From NCBI GenBank assembly GCA_023213315.1, contig JAKCPI010005491.1, positions 1-64,000 on the forward strand: DNA of 64,000 nt. Reading direction: 5' to 3'. Origin of the DNA: Euborellia annulipes. Its lineage: Eukaryota > Arthropoda > Insecta > Dermaptera > Anisolabididae. Position numbers and translations under genes: made by a program. How positions within the stretch are numbered: position 1 is the first letter of the stretch; each line of letters starts with the position of its first letter. Positions 45,655 to 55,480 of this stretch are shown here, piece after piece. The notes below the pieces were generated by a model that did no database searches, had not been told where the DNA came from, and saw nothing but the letters and a program-made list of their open reading frames with translations.

Positions 45655-46445
45655 TTTATATAAACGCGAGGAAATATTTTCACTTAAATAAAACTCCTAC
45701 AGAATTTTATTTGTTTCATATATCCTCGCTTTTATATAAAGCGAGGCGAATTTTTTTTTTATTTCACCTGGGCAAAAATAATTTGGGATTAATTCAAACC
45801 ACAAAAGCTTTAATAAACACATTCTTAATTAATCCATCATACAAATTTATTAATTATTAATAAATAAAAGAAATATAAAAGGATTGGAGGATATACCTGA
45901 ATGTGTGAAGTGTAGGTTGGAATTCAGGAACAAAAGGCATCTTTGGTGGATTGTCGAGTGGCAGCCATGTTGGTTGAGTCTCTTTGTTGCTTGTTAATGG
46001 GAGAAGGCTTCATGGGCGACTGTTAAGCGAAGGCGATGAGGCATACGTCACAGCCTGCTGAACAATCGAATCACGTGACGTCAGAGCTGGAATCCTATTG
46101 GTTTAAATATTTTTAAACAATTAGCGCTTAAATGAATTATTTTATAATTAATAAATTATTTCATTGTCCATGTAAATATTATTAGAAATACAGAAATAAA
46201 ATATTGATATCTAGGCTTTATAATATTAATTAATTAATATTTTATATTTTAATTAATTAAAATAAATAAAAATTTCATATAAAGATATGAAACATCGGAG
46301 CTGCATAAATGGGCGGCTTTTGCTCCGAGTCGATGTGAAATCAAAAAATTCGCCTCGCTTAATTAATTTTAATTGTATATCACTAATTATACAATTCCGA
46401 AAGATTTTATTTAAGTGAAAAAAATATTTTCTAGTTTTTTATATA
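45655..46445. repeat. Inverted arms bracketing a candidate promoter
   Basis: Left arm 45657-45770 (TTTTATATAAAGCGAGGCGA, ATTTCAC, and TATTTTCACTTAAATAAAA) is complemented at 46330-46445 (TTCGCCTCGCTTAATT, TGAAATCAAAAAA, TTTTATTTAAGTGAAAAAAA). The sequence between the arms holds the promoter-like block at 45.9-46.1 kb. Confidence 0.55.
45897..46110 (-). promoter_or_regulatory. Candidate promoter and first exon, possibly of COX16
   Basis: On the minus strand a CCAAT box (AACCAATAGG, about 46093-46102) and the combined CRE/E-box TGACGTCACGTG (about 46073-46084) precede a GC-richer exon-like stretch. That stretch ends at a donor, CACATTCAG-GTATAT (exon end 45897). Such boxes are typical of ubiquitously expressed genes, including mitochondrial ones. 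From the ATG at 45938-45940 the frame MPFVPEFQPTLHTF leaves in phase 2 and joins in frame to an AAATAG acceptor just before the COX16 ATG, which would give FIKLI-MQVLKF. Upstream out-of-frame ATGs (for example MAATRQSTKD) argue for a non-coding leader instead. Confidence 0.45.
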
Positions 46446-46489
46446 ACTCAGAAACAACTAAACGAGACAATTTTTTTTTTGATTTCACA

Positions 46490-46733
46490 TAGTGGCATCA
46501 TTTCAACTTTTTCTTGGGGGGGGGGGGCAAACATTTTTTTTTCTTAAAATTTACTTACAAATGGGTACTCAAATTTGGCCAAAACATATTTTATTTAATT
46601 TTGTACAGTTTGTATACTCGTAGATGTATTTTGGAGTATTTTATTTGGAATAATATAAAATTTTATAAAAATCAGAGCCCTTGGGGGGGGGGGGGGGGGG
46701 GGGGCAAATCCCCCCCCCCAAATGACGCCACTG
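46490..46733. mobile_element. hAT-type MITE with G/C-tract core
   Basis: Ends TAGTGGCATCATTT / AAATGACGCCACTG with exact 8-bp duplications ATTTCACA (46482-46489 and 46734-46741). Long G runs (46517-46527, 46684-46704) and a C run. Confidence 0.85.
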
Positions 46734-46881
46734 ATTTCACATAGTTTTTGCATCTCCAATTATTTTTTTTGGTGAGATAAACTTTAAAATTTTGCTTCTA
46801 ATAATTTAATTAATTAAAACCTCCTTCACTTGTCTACCCCAAAAATTTTTAAATAATTAAAACAAATTATATACTGGAAAT

Positions 46882-47012
46882 TTAATCGACAACTTCATAG
46901 CACACTAAGGCTAAAGCCGTTCTGCTGTGTCCACACCATCCTGACGCATTTGTCCGGGTATCACAGTATGTGGGAGAATCATAGGGCTGCCACCAAGGGA
47001 AGATGTAGAAAT
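46882..47012 (-). CDS. Orphan terminal coding exon, unknown protein
   Basis: Follows a strong acceptor (TTTTTTTTTAG) on the minus strand, enters in phase 1 and stays open to a TAA at 46882-46884. The 42-residue peptide starts FYIFPWWQPYDSPTYCDTRT and ends CGHSRTALALVCYEVVD. It has three cysteines and several aromatics, a composition typical of an extracellular domain and unlike chance translation of this AT-rich DNA. Upstream exons should lie to the right, but 47013-47300 shows none. The proline-rich gene on the opposite strand may sit in its intron, or this is a relic. Family not recognised. Confidence 0.5.
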
Positions 47013-47257
47013 CTAAAAAAAAAATACTAGTTAGAGAAGAACCAAGGCCATATTCTATATTTAAATTTAATAGTATTAGTAGAGAGAAATATTTTTCTTT
47101 GATCTTAACAAGAAAAAAAATATTTAATCTATTATTATAAATATTATGTATATTGCATTAATAAGATCACAGGAATTATTGGGTAATGTTGGAAAATAAC
47201 ATACTAATGAAAAATAGAATAACAGAGAGATGACAACACTATTAGTCGCTCATTAGC

Positions 47258-47290
47258 TATAAATTGAAGCGAAAATTGATTAAAGTCAGA
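47258..47290 (+). promoter_or_regulatory. Core promoter: TATA box and initiator
   Basis: TATAAAT at 47258-47264 and TCAGA at 47286-47290, spaced 30 bp, about 30 bp upstream of the ATG of the proline-rich gene. This is a textbook arthropod TATA/Inr arrangement, typical of strongly and stage-specifically expressed genes such as cuticle proteins. Confidence 0.7.
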
Positions 47291-47319
47291 TTTCATTTGG
47301 CTTCGGCTTGGATTTAATC

Positions 47320-48105
47320 ATGAACGCCTCTATGGTAAGAACAAAATCAACTTTTGGGAAAAATTATACAAAATTTCGGAAATTTATTGATGAAAGTTTA
47401 TATGAAAAATTTAATGGGAATTAAACTTTCTAAATGAAAATAAAATGTTTTTGATCTACATATTTTATTTAACTTCACAACCACTCAAATAGAAATAAAA
47501 GTACATTTTTTTTTCAGATGTTGGGGTTGCTTTTCTGCTTAACTGTGATCTGCTCTTCCAGAGCACAACAACTATCTTTGGAAAAACCAGCATTTGCACT
47601 TGAGGTGCCCTCAAATAACAGACCTTCAGGTGTTAATTTTATATACATACCTAAACGCCTGGACGCCAGATTTCTACAATATCCTGATGGAAGGCCAGTT
47701 TTAGCTGCTCCACCAGCGGGGAATAATCGTGTGCCTGCTGCTGTATATGGTCCGCCTGTACCAGCACCTCCTCCTCCACCTCCACCACCCCCACCACCAA
47801 AAGTTCCAGCACCTCCTCCTCCACCACCACCACCACCTCCACCACCAAAAGTTCCAGCACCTCCTCCTCCCCCACCTCCACCACCAAAGGTTCCAGCACC
47901 TCCTCCTCCTCCACCCCCACCACCAAAAGTTCCGGCACCAATTTATGGAGCACCACCAGTCCATACCAGCAGATTTCATTCATTTGCTGCGCCAGTGTCA
48001 CAATTCACCCTGAACGCAATTCCAGCTCCTCTTCCCGTGCCACAATTCAATGCTCTTCGCGCAGTTCTACCACCACTTCCCAAACTCAATCGGCCTGTGT
48101 ATTAA
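47320..48105 (+). CDS. Secreted proline-rich repeat protein
   Basis: Two exons: 47320-47334 (MNASM) and 47518-48105, joined at ATG-GTAAGA and TTTTTTTTCAG in phase 0, total 200 aa. Residues 1-22 (MNASMMLGLLFCLTVICSSR) form a signal peptide, probably cleaved near SSRA-QQ. The mature protein has an N-terminal segment with PKRLDARFLQYPDG. Next come four to five proline tracts separated by KVPAP, an IYGAPP segment and a C-terminal part ending LPKLNRPVY. A very short first exon interrupting the signal peptide is common in arthropod cuticle-protein genes. The tracts and YGPP/YGAPP motifs suggest a structural cuticle or extracellular-matrix protein. No chitin-binding RR domain is seen. TATA, initiator and poly(A) signal are all present. 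Tract length may vary between alleles. Confidence 0.8.
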
Positions 48106-48177
48106 AGAATACATTCTTGAACTTGACTGAATAATAATGGTATAATTTTTTATATAATGTAAATCACAAATATTTTG

Positions 48178-48183
48178 AATAAA
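48178..48183 (+). terminator. Poly(A) signal of the proline-rich gene
   Basis: AATAAA 73 bp after the stop, followed by a T-rich stretch. Confidence 0.7.
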
Positions 48184-48302
48184 TGTTTATCTTCACTAAT
48201 TTTTTTAATTTCTTGTCTTTATTAGTTTAATAAGTTGAATAATTATAAGACCCTGAAATAAGGTGCCCACACAATCCGATTTTGGCGGGACAGTCCCGCT
48301 TT

Positions 48303-48480
48303 TTGGAAGACTGTTTTTTCGGCATCTAAGGCCATTTAGATCCCATTCCTATTTATTTCAAATGATTGGTAGCCAATTCAAATGAAATAAATTTTTCTCG
48401 TTTGGGACGGGAAGCGAACCCGGGACACTAGGCACGAGAAGCTAATGTCCTCTCTCTGAGCCACGCGTCACGGGCTACCT
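48303..48480 (-). mobile_element. tRNA-derived SINE, second copy
   Basis: Same family as 6237-6413. On the minus strand the A-box-like GTGGCTCAGAGAGAGG and B-box-like GGGTTCGCTTCCC are better preserved here. Tail end is short; no clear target duplication. Confidence 0.75.
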
Positions 48481-48664
48481 TAGAATAGAAGTGAGAAATG
48501 TTAATTAATAAGCTTGTTCTGGTGGAGCTTAATCCACGAAAAGTCGACAGATATTTGAAAATTCTGTCTTCAATTACATTTTCCTTTACTATACTAAATT
48601 CATTCTTTGGATTTATGAATCCCTCACTATAACAGAATCTTAGTTTGGGTAACTCGTGGTCGCA

Positions 48665-49110
48665 ATTTGAATTATTATTATTAGGGGCAAAAATTTTTAA
48701 TTATAGAACCCATTTTTGTTTTTTATTAAAAATATAAATACTGTTCAACGTTTCGACTCAAGTGAACTTGAGTCGGAGCAAGTGAATAGTACTTGAGAAC
48801 GGCTGCAGAAAAAGCAGTCGAAACGTTGTACTGTGAGGGACAATAATAAGTCCCACCCATGCCTTTTCTACCTGTGATTACTTTATTGTTTTTAAAAAAA
48901 TATTATATATTTTTTAATGGAAACTTTCATAGTTCAAACCTAGAAAATTTCCAATAAAGATTTTCATTTTTTTTTTAAAAACAATGAAATAATCACACGT
49001 AGAAAACGCATGAGTGGGACTTAATATTGTCCCTCACTGTACAGTATTTATATTTTTAATAAATAATTAATAACAAAAATGTGGTCTATAATTAAAAATT
49101 CCCCTGATAA
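48665..49110. repeat. Penelope-like palindrome with nested mariner-type MITE
   Basis: TTTTTAATTATAGAACCCAT...CAACGTTTCGACTCAAGTGA...CAGTCGAAACGTTGTA, then after the insertion CAGTATTTATATTT...TGTGGTCTATAATTAAAAAT. The intact family form is at 62724-63028. Confidence 0.75.
48831..49039. mobile_element. mariner-type MITE, 209 bp
   Basis: Ends CTGTGAGGGACAATAATAAG / CTTAATATTGTCCCTCACTG, flanked by TA on both sides (48829-48830 and 49040-49041). Its removal restores the TTGTACAGTATT sequence of the host repeat. Confidence 0.85.
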
Positions 49111-49455
49111 ATTCATTGTAGATATATCACAAATTTAAAAAAAAAGTCGAATAAAATTCGTTGAGCTTCCCCCCCCCCCTCTCAAAGGCTAGTTACGCCG
49201 CCGCCTGTTTAATATGCAACCTTTAAACTCATCTGTTCTCTTTGTACTCTACCGAAAAGGGGTATCCAAAGCAAAAGGATATTTATTTTTTTCAAGCATT
49301 GTTAAGGCAATATAAAAACGGGAAACGATCCAAAATTCCTGTGAGTAAAATAATTATTTAAGAATTTTTAAAATTATTAGTAGAGAAAAAGAGAAGGAGG
49401 AAAAAAAAAGGTTGAAGAACAATTATTTTTGTATCACCTGGGAAAATCTACTCGG

Positions 49456-52400
49456 TAATCATGTTATGGCTTCGGGCGAGTTGCGAACTTCCCCGAAGGC
49501 TCAGCTGGCACCTCCGAAGTCAATCTGACCGATGAGGCTGAGGTTTGTAACCGAGGCGTGGCAGACAGGTACAAATTCTTCAATTTTAACCATTTAATTA
49601 GATATTTCCATCCATTTTTTAATTTTCAATTAATTTAATTAACTTTCACCATCTTCGTTATTTCAATTCATGTTTTATTTAATTCGGAGATTTCAATGCT
49701 TGACATGCTTTCTATACATGCTTTTTTTTTTGTAAATTTATTTAAAAATTAAATTTAATATTCGCCTGCTTAAGGAGATTCATATCACAGTGAGTGTTAA
49801 TAAAAGAAAGATAATTAAAGAAATTTCTTGATAGCCTTGATCTGCTTTTTGTTATGTAGACAGGAAAGAGAAGGCTTTTACTAATCTTGATAATAATATT
49901 CATTTATTTTTTAATGTTCTAAACGAGTAAGTTCGTTTTCGTTTTCGGATTCAGGTGTGCGATGCGCTACGCTGATTCGACCACGAAACGAGATCCCCTT
50001 GCCTGGCAACAACGTGACTTTAATTATCAACAACAACAGTATTATTTTGGTAAGTCACATGTTATTTTATTGTTTATATATTTTAATTTTTAGGCGACTC
50101 TTTGGCAAGTGACATTTTTTTGTATGAAGAAATATATATATATTTATTCTCTATTTAATTTCCAGGTGAACCTACTCATGTAATGTACGTTGAAGATGTT
50201 GCCGAAGATGGCCTTAGTCGATTATCTAGTCAACGGCAGGGGGTATTGAAAGGCAGGCGACCCGCTTCTTCCAGCAACACGACCAGCTCCACATCGCTAG
50301 ACCGACATTACAAGTGGGTGCCAGGTCTTCTTTGGGGATTCCCTGAGAAATGACCAAATTTATTTAATAGGTAGGCGGAAGGTTTATTCTGTTACAAAGT
50401 TTAAAAATAATTCTTGAAAATTACTATCCGGAAACTTTATTGGTATTAGACTGAAACCGAATTTGCAAATCAGTCGTCTACTAGTAAAGTTTCCGGAGAA
50501 TTATTTTTCACCTTTGCAACCCAGTAAACCTCCATCTACCTATTAAGTTATCCAGGGGCGTATATAGAAATTTTTTTCGGGGGGCCCGAACTCAAAAATT
50601 TTTCTGAGGAAAATTTTTTTTTAAGAAACTATACTTTTTTTCACACGAAATTTTTTGCGGAACAGTTTTTTTATATTGAGGAACCAAGTTGTCCATCCTG
50701 CGGAAAACTTTGTTGCGCTGATATCTGTATATCTCTATATATGTATATGTGTTTGGGAAATTTCGGGGGGGCCCGGGCCCCCCCCCCCCCTTATATACGC
50801 CCCTGAAGTTATCAACTCTGGCTGTTTCTACTTGTTTAGAAATTTATTTAATTTTTATACTTGTACAATACTTCAACAAAAAGTACTATTTTTTAGTTGC
50901 CGTCAGATTTTTCGGATCAAATTTTGTTACAGATGAGCTACAAACATTTCAAAAAATTTGTTAAAGTTGTCAAAAAAACAATCAGAACTGGAGATATAAA
51001 AGATTGTTTTTATTAAAGCTTTTGTGGTTCGAATTATTATTATTAGGTGAATTTTTGTGGTCTATAATTAAAAATTCTCCTAATAATATTAAAGATTGTT
51101 ACTGCTGTAGCTGTAGCTTATCAGCATGGGCGTAACTAGAGAATTTGGCTGAGGGGGGGGGAGGGGCCTGGAAAGCCCCATATTTTCTCAATTTTTCTTT
51201 GGACAGGGAGCTTTCTGGGAGGGGCGCCTCCTAGTTACGCCCATGCTTATCAGAAAGCCTGATTTGAACAGTTACGACTATTTTGTCCTTTATTTTTTAA
51301 AATAATTTATTTTTATTTGAGTAGTGAGGCAAGCCAAAAGCAATAAAGAAAAAATATATTTTTCTTTCGCTTTATTTTACACGCTTGTAGACGTTTCAGC
51401 CGATATTCCGGCCTTCATCAGGATAAAGTGCATAGAGGGAGGCTCTTGGCCAGGGAATAAACGGGAAGGGACATCACGTAGTAGAAAATGGAGTGTTAAA
51501 AACAACGGAACTTAAGGTTTAGAAAGGCCTCTATGAACGCTCCTTTTTGGCGCCAAATTTAAATATAAAAATCAAACGTTTCTCGCCAGTAAATAAGGTT
51601 TTTCTCCAGAATGATTATAACTATGGTTATGGTTTCTCACCCAAATGAATAAAATTGTTTTAATAGGAGAATTAAATTCAAGTATAATACACAAGATTTT
51701 TTGTTTCTATTGATTTATTTATTTAACATTAACACTTTATACGCATTTCGACACCAGATGTGTTATCATACTGATGTGAATTACTTCAGCACAAAACACA
51801 TATGGTGTCCAAATACGTATAAAGTGTTAATGTTAAATAAATAAATCATTGAAACAAAAAACCTTGTGTATCATACTTGAATTTAATTCTCCTATTAAAG
51901 CATAATGTTTCAACTAAAGCCAACGGTTCCCAAAAAAAAAAATTAATAAAATTGTTTGTGAATGGTTTTCTCCCGGATAAATAAAAAGCATAAAGTTCCA
52001 AGTTAACATTATATATTTATTAAAATTAAAATGATGGAAGAAAAAATATACAATATATTTATAAACAAAGGATAATTATATTAAAAATATAATATTAGCA
52101 TATAGAATAAAATATATATAATTAAAAATTAACATAAGAGAACAATAGTTATGAAAAAGCAGAATTTGATCAAAAATATGACATTTTTTTTTTTTTTTTT
52201 TTTTTAAGGTAATCTAGTTTTATAATGTATTGAAAGTATTTGTAAATGAGCATAATTTTTTAAATAGCTTGCAAAAAAGCAGGCTATTACTGGCAGACTG
52301 TGACACAAAGATCGAAAGCTTTGAAACGTGGAGTGTCAGTTGACAAACCATATTAAAATAAATTAAAATTTTTCATTTTTATTCAAGTTGGGAATATTTC

Positions 52401-53958
52401 GTTTTTCCTTATAGGGTCTTTTTCTATTAATGGTCCCATAATGTGTCAATGTTTGACCATTATGAAAATGATGCCTTTTTTTATGATAATGACAAAATTA
52501 AGCACATTACAAACGCTTTTCAGTGATAAGGAAAATTTGGTACCTATTGCATTAAACATATGACATATATAGTAAAGTACCAATTGTATGTACAGTATTT
52601 TTTACTCAATTCTGTGTATCTGGATATTCATCCATTCCTGCAGCATGTCACACAGCACTTTTTCTTCAGGAGAAACATACTGATTGCCTATAAAAAAAAT
52701 ATAAAAACAATTAGGCAAATATTTTTAAACATTGTATTGCATCAAAGAAAAACAAAATGAATTGTTATAATTATATTACAAAAATATTTAAAATGCCAAA
52801 AAAATATATCTTATCCTATTATTTGAAAAGAAATAAATTAATCAAAAAAAACTAACCTGATTTTTGATGTTTGAAGAAATTCTATCGTTGATAATTCTGA
52901 TTAGGAAACAAACAAACTTTTTATTCATGTGTTTAGTATGACACTTTTTTGCAAATGGCGGAAATTGATGCTGTCAGGGAACAGCTGCCTGTGAACGGTG
53001 AATCTGCGCATGCGCCAGCGATCCAAGCAGGCGACTGTGGCTCCCTTTAACAACAGCCCTGCTCAACAATTTCATTCTGAACATAGGAACTATATCTCTA
53101 AAAGCACTCCAAATTCTTCCATAGGCTTGTCCCCCCCCTGCTCTTGGCAAACTCCTGACACACAGCACTTTGTCCTGATGAAGGCCGGAATATCGGCCGA
53201 AACGTCGACAAGCGTGTAAAATAAAGCGAAAGATAAATATATTTTTTTTTCTTTATTGCTTTTGGTTGCCTTGAATCTCCTCACTACTCATTATACATTC
53301 AGCCACTCCTGAAATTAATTATTTTTATTTAATTAATATAATTTAGTTTTAAAAAAAATATTTAAAATTTTCCTAATAAAAATTTTCTTGAAGTTTTTTA
53401 GTTTAAACTTCTTCGAAAATTTCCGTAAAAGCCTAAGTTATTTGAGATGTAAATTTCGAGGACACTCCTATTTGTCCTTAAATTTAATACACCTCTCTGT
53501 ATTCATTTTCTAGGATCGAAATGGCAGGCTCGCCAATGGTACCTCCAGGTTCAATGCATTTAGGCACACTACGATCAATGAACTCGATGATGACCACCTG
53601 GGAGAGAGAGCCGTGCCCCGTGCACCATCAACTCATGGTGGCCCCTACCCCAATACCGATGCACGTAGACAACATTCCCAAAGTGGCTCCCATAAGCCAA
53701 GTGCTAGCAGCTCCACCGCCTCCAATTCTTCTACCCCCGATGCTTCGTCCTCGGCCGTTGGTTGTTCCTGCAGATAGTCCTGCGCCGCCAGAGCCCTTGC
53801 CAGTAAGAGAGCCCAAGTTGACAGTCTCTGAATTCGCGATCGATAAGAAATCCAAAATACATTGCTGCAAGGGGAATCTTGTTATTTTATGGATTATACT
53901 CGGTGTCATCTTTTTTGGGGTGGTTCTATGCGTCACCTTAAGTTTTATTATTAGATAA
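49456..53958 (+). CDS. Unrecognised single-pass membrane protein
   Basis: Coding exons, all phase-consistent: 49955-50049 (first ATG 49962), 50166-50313 and 53514-53958 (stop). A further GC-rich upstream exon ends at 49568 with donor CAG-GTACAA. It joins in frame (VNLTDEAEVCNRGVADR leading into CAMRYADS), but it has no in-frame ATG, so it is probably 5' UTR or the continuation of an unseen exon. From MRYADSTTKRDPLAWQQRDF the protein is 226 aa: a Gln/Tyr-rich start, a Ser/Thr stretch (RRPASSSNTTSSTS), a Met/Pro-rich middle with PPPPILLPP, and a C-terminal hydrophobic helix (about residues 199-224, NLVILWIILGVIFFGVVLCV) preceded by KIHCCKG. This suggests a tail-proximal membrane anchor with possible palmitoylation of the CC pair. 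Family not recognised. The last intron (3.2 kb) is filled with repeats. Confidence 0.7.
50553..50805. mobile_element. hAT-type MITE with G/C-tract core
   Basis: Ends CAGGGGCGTATATAGAAA / TTATATACGCCCCTG with exact 8-bp duplications AAGTTATC (50545-50552 and 50806-50813). It lies in the last intron of the membrane-protein gene. Confidence 0.9.
51012..51092. repeat. Short Penelope-like block remnant
   Basis: TTTATTAAAGCTTTTGTGGT...ATTATTATTAGGTGAATTTT / GGTCTATAATTAAAAATTCT: outer arms of the 62724-63028 family with the centre deleted. Confidence 0.65.
51125..51245. mobile_element. hAT-type MITE, CATGGGCGTAACTAG family
   Basis: Inverted ends CATGGGCGTAACTAG / CTAGTTACGCCCATG, exact 8-bp duplications CTTATCAG (51117-51124 and 51246-51253). 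Confidence 0.9.
51662..51898. repeat. Penelope-like palindrome, about 237 bp
   Basis: ATAGGAGAATTAAATTCAAG...AACACTTTATACGCATTTCG mirrored by AATACGTATAAAGTGTTAAT...CTTGAATTTAATTCTCCTAT. A half copy is at 54382-54475. Confidence 0.85.
51900..52950. other. AT-rich intronic DNA
   Basis: Nothing coding; a T20 run at 52187-52206. Confidence 0.5.
52955..53050 (+). other. 31-codon ORF inside the Penelope-like unit
   Basis: ATGGCGGAAATTGATGC start, peptide MAEIDAVREQLPVNGESAHA and so on to TAA. GC-richer than surroundings and with a good start context. Probably a fragment of the element or of a captured transcript. Not recognised. Confidence 0.2.
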
Positions 53959-54000
53959 AAACAAATCAAATAATATTTAAAGTGAGTTTAGTTTAGATTT

Positions 54001-54664
54001 TTATAAAAGAACATATTTATTAATTAACTGAGGATATCCCAAGGGCGATCCGCCCTCTCCATAAATTCCTTGTTCAGGAAAGAAATTGGGAATTTCGAGG
54101 TTTACTCGATTTTGGTCGTGTAGTTGAAAATAATTATCGAAAATTTTCATTGGCAAGACGACGAGATCGCATTGATCAGTTTCGGTCGTACATTTGACCA
54201 TCATCAGGCCTGCGAAAAGATTTTTTCATTTATAATCATAAACGTGTGAAGAACAATATGAGTAATATAGAAATCATTTACAAGAAAAATATAATCATAG
54301 TTGATTAAGTTTTGTATATATATATATATATAATTCATACAAAGAACATTTAAGTAAAGTAAATAAATACATTATAAGAATTTAATAGGAGAATTAAATT
54401 AACAAGGTTTTCTATTTCAATAATTTATTAATAACACTTTATACGTATTTCGACACCACATGTGTCATCTTCAGAAGCGAATTACATACTTAAGACCATT
54501 AGACCATTATAAGAATAAAATATAATTTTATTTACCTAAAATTCTCAAGTTTCTTTTTAATCGCAGGCCTGATGTCTTGCCAATAAAAAATCCTTGACTA
54601 TAATTTTCACTAATTATTCTCAACTCAAATCGAGTAAATTTCCTCGAAATTTCTCGAGCTGTTT
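54001..54664 (-). CDS. C-terminal part of an unrecognised gene
   Basis: Two minus-strand exons, 54536-54664 and 54001-54209, joined G|GC in phase 1 across TTTTAG-GTAAAT and TTTTCGCAG. The peptide reads TAREISRKFTRFELRIISEN, SQGFFIGKTSGLRLKRNLRI, then MMVKCTTETDQCDLVVLPMK, DNYFQLHDQNRVNLEIPNFF and ends SPLGYPQLINKYVLL. Its mixture of charged and hydrophobic residues, in one frame across both exons, is not explained by chance. No start is found. A 16-bp micro-exon candidate near 54770-54785 and a TATA-like TATAAAAAG with donor GTAAGT at 55670-55780 are possible 5' parts. The stop lies 42 bp from that of the convergent membrane-protein gene. Domain family not recognised. Confidence 0.6.
54382..54475 (-). 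repeat. Half copy of the 51662-51898 Penelope-like block
   Basis: AATAGGAGAATTAAATT...AACACTTTATACGTATTTCG. On the minus strand it reads CTGAAGATGACACATGTGGT followed by GTCGAAATACG. It lies in the intron between the two exons of the minus-strand gene. Confidence 0.75.
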
Positions 54665-54893
54665 CTGCAAATAATATATTAGTAGTTAAAGAACATTGCT
54701 CAACAAAAAGAAAAGTTTTTTATACGATGACCAAGAATATTAAAATGATTTTTTTACCTTTACCGAATTGATTCTAGTTGTGAAAAAAAAGTATGCTAAG
54801 ATCCTCTCTTCTTATTTTGAATTTTTAATGAGGGGCCTCCTAAAAATAAGCGAAAGGTTGAAAAACAAAGTCTCACAATCGAGGGGTTAGAAG

Positions 54894-55112
54894 TAGGAAC
54901 CGACCGAAGTTTCGGTTTCGGCCAAAAACCAGCCGAAACCTGAGTTTGAAAAGATGGGATGGAACTCGAATATGAAAAAAAAAAGTCGAATGATTTTCAC
55001 AAGAGGGAAAAATAGAAATTTTACTTAAAAAGAAATGTATAGGAAATTTTAAGAAAAAGTTTAAAACAAGGTTTTCGGTTTTGGCTGAAAATTTTGTTTC
55101 GGTCTGACCCTA
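54894..55112. mobile_element. hAT-type MITE, 219 bp
   Basis: Ends TAGGAACCGACCGAA / TTCGGTCTGACCCTA, exact 8-bp duplications GTTAGAAG (54886-54893 and 55113-55120). Inner GTTTCGGTTTCGGC / GTTTTCGGTTTTGGC repeats. Confidence 0.9.
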
Positions 55113-55174
55113 GTTAGAAGCGACTTCACACAAAATTTTAGTTTTTTTTAACATGGCCTCTTGTTTTTAGATTA

Positions 55175-55480
55175 GTGTTAAGCAGAGGCCTAGGCAACCT
55201 AGGCACGTGCCTAGGGCCCGCAATTTTAGGGGTCCGAAAACAACGGAAAAAATTTTCCATTACGAGGAACAAATTTGTTAAAAAATTTTCCACTTGGCAA
55301 AACAATATAAATTTCGTATCCCTAAAAAAAAAAAGATAAAATGATTTTCATAAGAGGGAAAAAAAATTTTTCAAAAGACGGAAAAATTTAATTCCTCAAA
55401 AAAAAAAAAAAATTTTCAATAATTTTTCATTTTGATTGAATATTACTAAATTCTACATAGGTAGTGGTCAAATGCTCAAA
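55175..55480. repeat. Transposon end fragment
   Basis: GCAGAGGCCTAGGCAACCTA...GCACGTGCCTAGGGCCC is a compact hairpin like a DNA-transposon terminus. The partner end is not seen. Confidence 0.4.

Larger units (their letters stand above)
51323..53290. repeat. Penelope-like inverted terminal blocks, 2 kb apart, each with a hammerhead-like core
   Basis: Left block (51323-51475) and right block (53118-53290) are inverted copies: GTGAGGCAAGCCAAAAGCAA...TTTATTTTACACGCTTGTAG, then the core. On the left (minus strand) CTGATGA at 51415-51421, stem AGGCCG-loop-CGGC(C/T), GAAA at 51394-51397. On the right (plus strand) CTGATGA at 53175-53181 and GAAA at 53199-53202. Established knowledge: Penelope-like retroelements have inverted pseudo-LTRs and encode type I hammerhead ribozymes. 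No reverse transcriptase remains between the blocks. Confidence 0.65.

Noticed and set aside
47651..48013. Three other open frames overlapping the proline-rich gene
   Set aside because: They are frame shadows of CCN repeats (His/Leu, Trp/Arg, Val/Glu). The Pro frame has the signal peptide, splice sites and promoter.
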